DNA from: Bacillus massiliigorillae
Lineage (GTDB): Bacteria; Bacillota; Bacilli; Bacillales; DSM-1321
Direction of reading: 5' to 3'
Assembly: GCF_000380245.2 (NCBI RefSeq)
Contig: NZ_HG428741.1
Location: 1 to 64,000, forward strand
Length of the DNA stretch: 64,000 nucleotides
Shown: in pieces, positions 1 to 7,608 of the stretch
Numbering within the stretch: the stretch's first letter is position 1
Layout of the letters: every line of letters begins with the position of its first letter
Position numbers and translations under genes: made by a program
Notes under the pieces: model-generated
Seen by the model: the letters and a program-made list of their open reading frames with translations, nothing else
Told to the model about the DNA's origin: nothing
Databases searched by the model: none

Positions 1-22
1 AATTTTAAAATATAAATGTAAC

Positions 23-99
23 GGCGATTGTGGCGAAGTGGTTAACGCATCGGATTGTGGTTCCGACATTCGTGGGTTCGATTCCCATCAGTCGCCCCA
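23..99 (+). tRNA. tRNA-His (GTG)
   Basis: Cloverleaf with an extra 5' G (G-1, position 23) opposite the discriminator C, the hallmark of tRNA-His. The acceptor stem pairs 24-30 with 89-95, the anticodon is GTG and CCA is encoded at 97-99. First of six closely spaced tRNA genes on the same strand; such clusters in Bacillus usually follow an rRNA operon, which would lie outside the window. Confidence 0.96.
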
Positions 100-106
100 T
101 AGATTT

Positions 107-180
107 GCGGGTGTAGTTTAGTGGTAAAACCTCAGCCTTCCAAGCTGATGATGAGGGTTCGATTCCCTTCACCCGCTCCA
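107..180 (+). tRNA. tRNA-Gly (TCC)
   Basis: Acceptor GCGGGTG pairs with CACCCGC. The anticodon loop is CTTCCAA (TCC), the T-arm has GGTTCGATTCC, and CCA is encoded at the 3' end. Starts 7 nt after tRNA-His and is probably co-transcribed with it. Confidence 0.96.
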
Positions 181-186
181 AAAAAT

Positions 187-263
<77 letters not shown>

Positions 264-271
264 TACATTGT

Positions 272-346
272 TCCGCAGTAGCTCAGTGGTAGAGCACTCG
301 GCTGTTAACCGAGCGGTCGTAGGTTCGAATCCTACCTGCGGAGCCA
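272..346 (+). tRNA. tRNA-Asn (GTT)
   Basis: Acceptor TCCGCAG pairs with CTGCGGA. The anticodon loop CTGTTAA gives GTT. Discriminator G and encoded CCA. Confidence 0.96.
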
Positions 347-357
347 TATTTATATAT

Positions 358-448
358 GGGGAAGTACTCAAGAGGCTGAAGAGGCGCCCCTGCTAAGGGT
401 GTAGGTCGGGTAACCGGCGCGAGGGTTCAAATCCCTCCTTCTCCGCCA
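358..448 (+). tRNA. tRNA-Ser (GCT)
   Basis: Class II tRNA with a long variable arm (about residues 405-422 of the window). Acceptor GGGGAAG pairs with CTTCTCC using one G-U pair. The anticodon loop CTGCTAA gives GCT, discriminator G and encoded CCA. Confidence 0.95.
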
Positions 449-458
449 TATATAATTT

Positions 459-530
459 GGCCCGTTGGTCAAGCGGTTAAGACACCGCCCTTTCACGGCG
501 GTAACACGGGTTCGAATCCCGTACGGGTCA
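459..530 (+). tRNA. tRNA-Glu (TTC)
   Basis: Acceptor GGCCCGT pairs with ACGGGTC (one G-U pair), anticodon loop CTTTCAC (TTC), discriminator A. Unlike the five upstream tRNAs its 3' end is followed by TAAAG, so CCA is not encoded and must be added by the CCA-adding enzyme. Last gene of the cluster; a terminator follows directly. Confidence 0.95.
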
Positions 531-535
531 TAAAG

Positions 536-568
536 AAAAGCATGTAGAATAATCTACATGCTTTTTTG
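536..568 (+). terminator. Intrinsic terminator of the tRNA cluster (bidirectional)
   Basis: AAAAGCATGTAGA pairs with TCTACATGCTTTT around an ATAA loop, followed by T-rich sequence. A-rich sequence on the other flank lets it also end the converging DksA-like gene. Confidence 0.9.
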
Positions 569-586
569 TTTGTTCGGAAATCATGA

Positions 587-1330
587 TTACTCTTCGTATC
601 CGTCTGTTTTTCTATAAGGAATGTCTCCCATTATTGATTCAATATTTTCATCATCTAAAACTTCCTCGTAATTTTCATGAGCGACCGATGGAACTACAAT
701 AATATTTTCTCCTGTTATGTCTGTAGCAATAAATGTTTCGATATCCTCTGTAAAACCTTCTTGATCATCACCATCATTATAGAGGCTGCTCATGGTGTCA
801 TAGTCACCAACGAAATCTGATGGTGTTTCTGATGTTCCATAGCGAGCTACCTCTTGGAAGCTGTCTAGATAATCAGATATATATGGACTTTTGTTTGTAT
901 CATATGAATTTGTTTCTGGTGGACGTATGATGTCTTCTTCTACAGGCCTGTAATCTGAAGCTAAATTTTGTTCAGGTGTATGTTCAACACAATACAGAGA
1001 GTAAGGAACAACTTCTAAGCGTTCATCAGGAATTTTAACACCACAAATAATACATTTCCCATATGTTCCTTCTTCAATGGCTTTCAAAGCCAAATCGATT
1101 TTTTCTATTTCTAGCAAAGCATGTTCTTCAAGTGCATGGTCTTTCTCACGTTCAAATAATTCGGTCCCTAAATCAGCAGGATGATTATCATAGGAAGAAA
1201 GCTCATCTACTGAGTTTTTTAAGCTTCTTTCATCTGCATTATAATTTGAACGTTCGATTGTATGTTCAATTTCATCTCTTTGTTGTAATAAAAGCTGTTT
1301 GAAATGTTGTATTTTATTAGGTATAGTCAA
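587..1330 (-). CDS. DksA/TraR-type zinc finger protein, YteA family
   Basis: A 247-residue protein with a charged helical N-terminus (about residues 5-85) and a short C4-like zinc finger: C93-x2-C96 and C114-x2-H117, so the fourth ligand is His instead of Cys. The acidic C-terminal half (about 120-247) is low complexity. This arrangement matches the YteA family of Bacillus, distant relatives of the RNA polymerase secondary-channel factor DksA; the family is linked to sporulation in annotation but its function is not established. A good AGGAGG-like site (GGAGGTTCT on the minus strand) precedes the ATG. It stands alone, converging on the tRNA cluster and upstream of menA's terminator. Confidence 0.85.
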   Translation of the reverse strand: MTIPNKIQHFKQLLLQQRDEIEHTIERSNYNADERSLKNSVDELSSYDNHPADLGTELFEREKDHALEEHALLEIEKIDLALKAIEEGTYGKCIICGVKIPDERLEVVPYSLYCVEHTPEQNLASDYRPVEEDIIRPPETNSYDTNKSPYISDYLDSFQEVARYGTSETPSDFVGDYDTMSSLYNDGDDQEGFTEDIETFIATDITGENIIVVPSVAHENYEEVLDDENIESIMGDIPYRKTDGYEE

Positions 1331-1428
1331 ATGCTTAGAACCTCCTTTTATACGTCATACATAGTATAAGCTTTCTAAGAAAAATCATTCTGAGTTTGAT
1401 TTATTCCATAATAAAACAGGCATAATAA

Positions 1429-1460
1429 AAAGGATGCTTCATTATGAAGCATCCTTTAGG
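1429..1460 (-). terminator. Terminator of menA
   Basis: Perfect inverted repeat AAAGGATGCTTCA / TGAAGCATCCTTT with a 3-nt loop, followed on the minus strand by a T-rich stretch (TTTTTATTATG). It lies just past the menA stop codon. Confidence 0.9.
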
Positions 1461-1462
1461 AA

Positions 1463-2398
1463 TTAAAGATAATAACTTAGAAAGAGTCCAACTGATAATA
1501 AGAAACCAAAAATCGTGTTCGTCTGTGCTGTTGCCTTCATAGCAGGCATCATTTGTAGCGGTGTTTCTTTGCCAATAAATCCTTTAACAGCTTTTAATGG
1601 CTTAGGTACACTTAGAATTACGAGTAATACCCATGGTGTTACGATATTTAATAGTACTAAAACAATTATCCATACATATGCCCCTGTAAACATTCCTGCA
1701 AGGAATACGATTGCATTCTTTTTACCTAATAGTATAGCTAGAGTCTTTCTACCACCTTCAGTGTCTTCGTCAATATCTCTAATACTGTTGGAAAGCAGGA
1801 TAGCTCCAACAAGAAATGCAATCGGCATAGATACTAAGAATGATGTGGATGTAAGCGTTCCAGTTTGAATGAAGAAAGCAATTAGAATGATTAACATTCC
1901 CATAAAGAAGCCTGAAAACAATTCTCCAAATGGCGTGTACGCGATTGGATAAGGCCCACCTGTATAAAAGTATCCAACCGCCATACTAACTAAACCTACA
2001 AAAACTAGCCACCATGAAGAGGTTGCACAGATATATACCCCTAAAAGTGCAGCAATACCATATAATGAAAAGGCTATTTTCAGGACTGTTTTTGGGTGAA
2101 CACCATCTCGTACAATTGTGCCACCGATGCCAATTGAATTTTCATTATCTAGCCCTAGTTCAAAATCATAATATTCGTTGAACATATTGGTCGCAGCTTG
2201 AATTAATAAAGTAGCAATAAGCATGGCACTGAATAAAAGTAGATTTATATCCGTGCTTTGCATCGCTAGTGCAGTACCGATTAATACGGGAACGAAGCCT
2301 GCAGTTAGTGTATGAGGTCTAGTAAGTTGCCACCATACTCTCCAACCAGGTTTGTTCGGCGTGACCGATTCCGGCTGCGTATTTATTTGAGTTGGCAT
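1463..2398 (-). CDS. menA: 1,4-dihydroxy-2-naphthoate polyprenyltransferase (MenA)
   Basis: Integral membrane UbiA-family prenyltransferase that joins the polyprenyl chain to 1,4-dihydroxy-2-naphthoate, giving demethylmenaquinone. At 311 residues it has the family length. The two Asp-rich prenyl-diphosphate/Mg motifs are visible: NMFNEYYDFELGLDNE near residue 92 and SIRDIDEDTEGGRKT near residue 205, with about eight to nine hydrophobic helices between and after them. A ribosome binding site AAGGGGAG precedes the ATG. Transcribed divergently from the other men genes across a 305-bp region carrying two palindromes. Confidence 0.95.
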   Translation of the reverse strand: MPTQINTQPESVTPNKPGWRVWWQLTRPHTLTAGFVPVLIGTALAMQSTDINLLLFSAMLIATLLIQAATNMFNEYYDFELGLDNENSIGIGGTIVRDGVHPKTVLKIAFSLYGIAALLGVYICATSSWWLVFVGLVSMAVGYFYTGGPYPIAYTPFGELFSGFFMGMLIILIAFFIQTGTLTSTSFLVSMPIAFLVGAILLSNSIRDIDEDTEGGRKTLAILLGKKNAIVFLAGMFTGAYVWIIVLVLLNIVTPWVLLVILSVPKPLKAVKGFIGKETPLQMMPAMKATAQTNTIFGFLLSVGLFLSYYL

Positions 2399-2424
2399 GA
2401 ATGTAGTCTCCCCTTAAAAGTGTA

Positions 2425-2440
2425 TGTTATCAACATAACA
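2425..2440. promoter_or_regulatory. Palindrome in the menA-menF divergent region (site 1)
   Basis: TGTTAT-CAAC-ATAACA, perfect 6-bp arms, 27 bp upstream of the menA start. Candidate operator; no matching regulator is recognised. Confidence 0.35.
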
Positions 2441-2464
2441 AAAAGACATATATCATAAAATGTG

Positions 2465-2482
2465 AACATGTCTGCACATGTT
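2465..2482. promoter_or_regulatory. Palindrome in the menA-menF divergent region (site 2)
   Basis: AACATGT-CTGC-ACATGTT, perfect 7-bp arms with a 4-nt spacer, the longest symmetrical site in the 305-bp intergenic region 2399-2703. The rest of that region is AT-rich and contains a possible menF -35 (TTGACA near 2634) but no clear -10; nothing else is seen. Confidence 0.35.
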
Positions 2483-2703
2483 AGTTTAAGAAAAGACATA
2501 GTTGCTGTCAATCACTTTATATTTAAGATAAGAAGGATTATCACAAATATGATAGAATAAAGAGTATATAATAATAAGGAAGAAACAGACTTATAATGAA
2601 GAGTAATTAGGTTAATCTTGAATCGTTGACACAATTGAATTAAGAGGTGTATCTTTAAATAGGTCTACAGGTATATCACGTTAAGGAAAAAGGGGGGAGA
2701 TTT

Positions 2704-4110
2704 ATGGCTATCATACTTGAAACAAAGCTCCTTGAAGGCATAGAAAAAGCAGTGCAAAAAGCAAAAGAATTAAACACTTCCGTACTTTTTAGTAAAGTAA
2801 TCAAGGTGCAGGCACTCAGCCCCCTTTCTTTTTATATAGCAGGAAGAGAACAATTCTTAGGTGAGCGCTTGTTCTGGCAGGAGCCGACAAGTGAAACGGC
2901 AATTGTTGGGCTAGGAAGAGTGGAAAAGTTACAAACAAACCCAGATAACCATAGATATAGTAATATTGAAAAAGAGTGGCAGGACTTATTAAACAATAGT
3001 GTTATTCAATGTGAGAAAGAGATCCCTATGACGGGACCTATTTTATTTGGGGCTTTTTCTTTTGATTATAATAAGAGTCAATCATTACTATGGGATCATT
3101 TCGGTGATAACTTTTTTTATGTACCGCGTTATATGATTTCGAATATGAATAATGAAACGTATTTTACAACGAATATTATTTGTTCTCCAGGTGAGGATGT
3201 AAATCGTTTTATTAAAGCTTTTGAAATTGGAGAACAATTATGGCAAGCTGCTCATAGAAATGTTTCATTTGATGAGAATGTTTTAATGAAGAAAAAAGAA
3301 GTTGACCCGAATCAATGGAAACAACAAGTGGCCGATGCTGTTAAAACATTAAAGAGTTCTAGCATGGATAAAATTGTTCTAGCTAGAGAATTAAGATTAA
3401 CGTATCAACAACCAATATCATCGGATGCAGTTCTTGATCATCTATTAAAAGAACACACTTCGAGTTATATATATAGTTTAGAATCGGCAAGTGATTGCTT
3501 CATTGGAGCGACACCTGAAAGATTGGTTAAGAAAGAGGATAATCATGTATTATCAACATGCTTAGCTGGATCAATTGCTAGAGGAAAGACAGAAGTGGAA
3601 GATGCAGCATTAGGAAACCAATTATTAACTGATCCGAAGAATCTTATAGAGCATCAATATGTTGTAACAATGATAAAGAATGTTCTGCAACCATTATGCA
3701 AGGAGTTAAATGTACCGAATTCACCAGTATTAATGAAATTAAAGCATATTCAACATTTGTTTACACCTGTAACAGCAGTGTGTAGTGATCATATATCGAT
3801 TATTGATTTAGTGAAGAATCTACATCCAACGCCAGCATTAGGAGGTTTACCACAATTAGAAGCTGTGAAATGGATTCGAGAGCATGAAAGTTTAGAACGT
3901 GGCTTATATGGTGGTCCAATTGGTTGGGTAGATGCGTATGGTAATGGAGAGTTTGCGGTTGCACTGCGTAATGCATTATTACAAGGAAAAGAAGCATCTT
4001 TATTTGCTGGTTGTGGAATTGTTGAAGATTCTAATCCTGAAGATGAATATCAAGAAACATGGATTAAGTTTAAGCCGATGTTGAATGCTTTAGGAGGAGA
4101 TTTATCGTGA
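2704..4110 (+). CDS. menF: Isochorismate synthase (MenF)
   Basis: Converts chorismate to isochorismate, the first step of menaquinone synthesis. The C-terminal half is a chorismate-binding domain ending in the typical Mg-binding region (AGCGIVEDSNPEDEYQETW, about residues 433-451, with the preceding GGPIGW near 400). At 468 residues the length is normal. The start ATG is set by a very strong GGGGGGAG site 5-6 nt upstream. Its stop overlaps the menD start by 4 nt (GTGA), so the two are translationally coupled at the head of menF-menD-menH-menB. Confidence 0.95.
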   Translation: MAIILETKLLEGIEKAVQKAKELNTSVLFSKVIKVQALSPLSFYIAGREQFLGERLFWQEPTSETAIVGLGRVEKLQTNPDNHRYSNIEKEWQDLLNNSVIQCEKEIPMTGPILFGAFSFDYNKSQSLLWDHFGDNFFYVPRYMISNMNNETYFTTNIICSPGEDVNRFIKAFEIGEQLWQAAHRNVSFDENVLMKKKEVDPNQWKQQVADAVKTLKSSSMDKIVLARELRLTYQQPISSDAVLDHLLKEHTSSYIYSLESASDCFIGATPERLVKKEDNHVLSTCLAGSIARGKTEVEDAALGNQLLTDPKNLIEHQYVVTMIKNVLQPLCKELNVPNSPVLMKLKHIQHLFTPVTAVCSDHISIIDLVKNLHPTPALGGLPQLEAVKWIREHESLERGLYGGPIGWVDAYGNGEFAVALRNALLQGKEASLFAGCGIVEDSNPEDEYQETWIKFKPMLNALGGDLS

Positions 4111-5861
4111 ATCATCAAGAAACTCTAACAGCATATACAGCAGCATTTATTGATGAGCTTTCAAGCATGAATGTGAAACATGCTGTTATTAGCCCAGGGT
4201 CACGTTCAACACCGATTAGTATGCTGCTATTGAAACATCCTACTATTGAAACACATATAAATATTGATGAGCGTTCAGCAGCTTTCTTTGCATTAGGAAT
4301 AGCTAAATCAACTAGAGAACCAGTAGTGATTGTTTGTACTTCAGGAACGGCGGCTGCTAATTATTATCCAGCTATTGTAGAAGCGCAAATATCAAGAGTT
4401 CCATTAATCGTTGTGACGGCGGATCGTCCTCATGAATTAAGAGATGTAGGAGCACCTCAGGCTATTAATCAAATTCAGCTTTACGGCCAATATGTGAAAT
4501 GGTTTTCAGAAATGGCAATACCTGAAATGACGGATAGTGCTATTCAATATGTACGTAATACTGCGAGAAGAGCCGCAATTGTTGCAAAGCAAAATCCAGC
4601 GGGACCTGTGCATCTGAATTTTCCAGTAAGAGAGCCGCTTATTCCAAATATGAATGAAGATTATTTCCATATAGGTAGAAGAGCAACTTCTATGCATATG
4701 GATAGTTTTGCTGTGCTAGAAGATTCAAGCATCGATGCATTAGTGAAAGAGTTAACGAAAAAGAAAAAAGGTATTATTGTTTGTGGAGAAATACACGATA
4801 CTCATTTCGCAGATGCAGTGATTGAATTAGCTGAGAAGCTAGGATTCCCTATCTTAGCAGATCCGTTATCACAATTAAGAACAAGTAAGAATCAATCACA
4901 TGTAATCGATTGCTATGATACATTCTTGCGTATAGATGAAGCGGTAAGCGAATTGCATCCAGACGTTATCATTCGTTTCGGAGCGATGCCTGTTTCTAAA
5001 GCCCTTACATTGTTTATGAAGCAGAGTAAGGAAGTTACTCATATTGTTGTAGATGGAGGAACTGGCTGGAGAGAACCAACAGGTATGGCTACTCAAATGA
5101 TTTCTTGTGATGAAACTTTATTCTGTCGTCGTGTAGCAGAGAAACTATCACCACAACAAAATCATCGCTGGTTTGAATTGTGGGAGCAATTAAATCAATT
5201 GACGAGAACAGGTTTACAGAGCATTCAGGAAGAAACATCTATGAATGAAGGTAAGATTTTTGCTGAGTTGCGTAAACTCTTACCGGATGAAGCAAATGTA
5301 TTTGTTTCTAATAGTATGCCAATTCGAGATTGTGATACATTCTTTCACTGTAATGAAACAAATAGTAAGGTTTATGCGAATCGAGGAGCCAATGGGATTG
5401 ATGGTGTAGTCTCTACAGCTCTTGGTGTGAGTGTAGAGGGTAAGCCTACAGTGTTGGTTATCGGTGATTTAAGCTTTTACCATGATATGAATGGCTTACT
5501 AGCTGCAAAAATGCTGAATTTAAATATAACCATTATTGTTGTGAATAATGATGGTGGAGGTATCTTCTCATTTTTACCGCAATCTAGTGAGAAAGAGTAT
5601 TTTGAAGAGTTGTTTGGAACACCTCATGGTTTAGACTTTTCACATGCTGTTCAGATGTATGGAGGGGAATATACAAAAGTGGAAAGCTGGAAACAGTTTG
5701 AAGAAGCATTTGTAGAGTCTTTCCAAAAGGATGGACTAAAGGTACTTGAAGTCAGAACGGACCGTGAAGAGAATGTCATAAAGCATCGTAATTTGTGGAA
5801 GGATGTTTCAAAAGATATTGTGCGTTTTCTCTCGGGTGATCAAGATGAATATACAATGTAA
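4107..5861 (+). CDS. menD: SEPHCHC synthase (MenD), ThDP-dependent
   Basis: Adds the succinic semialdehyde unit from 2-oxoglutarate to isochorismate, giving 2-succinyl-5-enolpyruvyl-6-hydroxy-3-cyclohexene-1-carboxylate. A ThDP enzyme of normal size (584 residues): N-terminal pyrimidine-binding domain with SPGSRSTP near residue 30, and C-terminal diphosphate-binding motif GDLSFYHDMNG ... NNDGGGIFSFLP (about residues 452-491). Starts with GTG inside the menF stop. Its last 17 nt overlap menH. Confidence 0.96.
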   Translation: MNHQETLTAYTAAFIDELSSMNVKHAVISPGSRSTPISMLLLKHPTIETHINIDERSAAFFALGIAKSTREPVVIVCTSGTAAANYYPAIVEAQISRVPLIVVTADRPHELRDVGAPQAINQIQLYGQYVKWFSEMAIPEMTDSAIQYVRNTARRAAIVAKQNPAGPVHLNFPVREPLIPNMNEDYFHIGRRATSMHMDSFAVLEDSSIDALVKELTKKKKGIIVCGEIHDTHFADAVIELAEKLGFPILADPLSQLRTSKNQSHVIDCYDTFLRIDEAVSELHPDVIIRFGAMPVSKALTLFMKQSKEVTHIVVDGGTGWREPTGMATQMISCDETLFCRRVAEKLSPQQNHRWFELWEQLNQLTRTGLQSIQEETSMNEGKIFAELRKLLPDEANVFVSNSMPIRDCDTFFHCNETNSKVYANRGANGIDGVVSTALGVSVEGKPTVLVIGDLSFYHDMNGLLAAKMLNLNITIIVVNNDGGGIFSFLPQSSEKEYFEELFGTPHGLDFSHAVQMYGGEYTKVESWKQFEEAFVESFQKDGLKVLEVRTDREENVIKHRNLWKDVSKDIVRFLSGDQDEYTM

Positions 5862-6660
5862 TGATATATCGTATCATGTTGAAATAGTGGGGCAAGGTGA
5901 GCCGTTATTATTGCTTCATGGCTTTACGGGAGATTATTCAACGTGGAAAGAAACGATACAGTCTTTAAGTAAGCGTTATATGTGTATTATGCCTGATATT
6001 ATTGGGCATGGGCAAACGGATCATCCTAATACGAAACAACGATATGCCATTGAAGAAGTGGCAAATGATTTACGAAATATTTTACAAACATTAAAAATAA
6101 CAAAAGCACATGTTCTCGGTTATTCGATGGGTGGAAGATTAGCATTAACATTTGCTATTCTCCATCATGAATGGGTACAGACGCTTATTTTAGAAAGTGC
6201 ATCACCAGGGCTCGCAACTGAAGTGGAAAGGCTTAGCCGAAGACAAAGCGATGGAGCATTAGCTGAAAGAATTATTCGTGAAGGCATGGCGAAATTTGTA
6301 GACTATTGGCAAGGTATACCTCTTTTCGAGTCACAAAGGCTTTTAGCGAAAGATGTAAGAGAAAAAATAAAAAATCAACGCCTTACTAATAGTGAAATAG
6401 GATTAGCAAACAGCTTACTTGGAATGGGCACAGGCTCTCAACCTTCGTGGTGGGATGATATAGATTCCATAACTAACCCAGTACTTCTTGTAACAGGAGA
6501 GTTCGATGAGAAGTATTGTCGAATTGCAAATGAGATGAAACAACGCATCGAAAATTGTGATTGGCAAGTTGTCAAACAAGTTGGACATGCAATTCATGTG
6601 GAGAATCCTGAAAAGTTTGGTAAAATAGTAAGTGAATTTGTTGAAAAATGGAGGGTTTAA
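5845..6660 (+). CDS. menH: SHCHC synthase (MenH), alpha/beta hydrolase
   Basis: Eliminates pyruvate from the MenD product to give SHCHC. An alpha/beta hydrolase of 271 residues with nucleophile elbow GYSMGG and a C-terminal catalytic-His motif QVGHAIHVE. The ATG at 5845 is chosen because a longer upstream reading would extend deep into menD and because GGGTGAT precedes this ATG at normal spacing; the homologous N-terminus also begins near here. Overlaps the menD 3' end by 17 nt in another frame, implying coupled translation. Confidence 0.93.
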   Translation: MNIQCNDISYHVEIVGQGEPLLLLHGFTGDYSTWKETIQSLSKRYMCIMPDIIGHGQTDHPNTKQRYAIEEVANDLRNILQTLKITKAHVLGYSMGGRLALTFAILHHEWVQTLILESASPGLATEVERLSRRQSDGALAERIIREGMAKFVDYWQGIPLFESQRLLAKDVREKIKNQRLTNSEIGLANSLLGMGTGSQPSWWDDIDSITNPVLLVTGEFDEKYCRIANEMKQRIENCDWQVVKQVGHAIHVENPEKFGKIVSEFVEKWRV

Positions 6661-6665
6661 CTAGT

Positions 6666-7484
6666 ATGGCAATTAATTGGGTACAAGAACGTGAATACGA
6701 CGAAATAATTTATTCTTCTTATAATGGTATTGCAAAAATCTCAATCAACCGTCCTCATGTGCATAACGCATTTACACCGAAGACAGTTAACGAAATGATT
6801 GACGCTTTTTCTCGTGCAAGAGATGATGAAAAGATAGGTGCAATCATCTTAACAGGTGAAGGCGGAAAAGCTTTCTGTTCAGGTGGAGACCAAAAAGTAC
6901 GTGGACATGGTGGTTATGTAGGCGACGACCAAATTCCTCGCCTAAATGTATTAGATTTACAACGTTTAATTCGTGTAATTCCTAAACCAGTTGTAGCGAT
7001 GGTAGCGGGTTATGCAATCGGCGGCGGACATGTATTACATATCGTATGTGATTTAACAATTGCAGCTGATAATGCGGTATTTGGACAAACAGGTCCTAAA
7101 GTAGGTAGCTTCGATGCTGGTTACGGTTCAGGATACCTTGCACGTATCGTTGGTCATAAGAAAGCCCGTGAAATTTGGTACTTATGCCGTCAATACAATG
7201 CACAAGAAGCTCTAGATATGGGTCTTGTTAATACAGTTGTACCTTTAGAGCAATTAGAAGCAGAAACAGTTCAATGGTGTGAAGAAATGTTAGAGAAGAG
7301 CCCAATGGCTTTACGTTTCTTAAAAGCAGCAATGAATGCTGATACAGATGGTCTTGCAGGTATCCAACAATTTGCTGGGGATGCAACACTTCTTTATTAC
7401 ACTACGGATGAGGCAAAAGAAGGTCGTGACTCGTTTAAAGAAAAACGTAAACCTAATTTTGATCAATTCCCTAAATTCCCTTGA
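6666..7484 (+). CDS. menB: 1,4-dihydroxy-2-naphthoyl-CoA synthase (MenB)
   Basis: Crotonase-fold enzyme that cyclises o-succinylbenzoyl-CoA to 1,4-dihydroxy-2-naphthoyl-CoA. The 272-residue length is exactly typical. Visible motifs are the oxyanion-hole region AFCSGGDQKVRG, the AGYAIGGGHVLH segment, and GPKVGSFDAGYGS containing the conserved substrate-binding Asp/Tyr. The ATG at 6666 follows GGAGGG with good spacing; a slightly earlier in-frame ATG lies before that site and is not used. Base composition of codons is more biased than in its neighbours, consistent with high expression. A terminator follows. Confidence 0.96.
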   Translation: MAINWVQEREYDEIIYSSYNGIAKISINRPHVHNAFTPKTVNEMIDAFSRARDDEKIGAIILTGEGGKAFCSGGDQKVRGHGGYVGDDQIPRLNVLDLQRLIRVIPKPVVAMVAGYAIGGGHVLHIVCDLTIAADNAVFGQTGPKVGSFDAGYGSGYLARIVGHKKAREIWYLCRQYNAQEALDMGLVNTVVPLEQLEAETVQWCEEMLEKSPMALRFLKAAMNADTDGLAGIQQFAGDATLLYYTTDEAKEGRDSFKEKRKPNFDQFPKFP

Positions 7485-7503
7485 TTATCATATAAAAATG
7501 GAA

Positions 7504-7538
7504 AGCCTGACAAAGAATTATTTTGTCAGGTTTTTTTA
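7504..7538 (+). terminator. Terminator between menB and menE
   Basis: CCTGACAAA / TTTGTCAGG stem followed by seven T. It separates menFDHB from menEC, so menEC need their own promoter or read-through. Confidence 0.88.
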
Positions 7539-7539
7539 A

Positions 7540-7592
7540 AAGATAAGAATGTAAACACATTCATCAAAAAGGACCGGTGACGGTTTTTCTTA
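7540..7592 (+). repeat. Short member of the intergenic repeat family (R1)
   Basis: A 53-bp stretch that begins AGATAAGAATGTA and ends with the ACCGGTGACGGT hairpin and TTTTTCTTAT. The same two ends bound the longer element at 41322-41515, so this looks like an internal-deletion form. It lies between the menB terminator and the menE ribosome binding site (GAGGAG directly follows). Confidence 0.65.
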
Positions 7593-7608
7593 TGAGGAGT
7601 TGAAAAGA

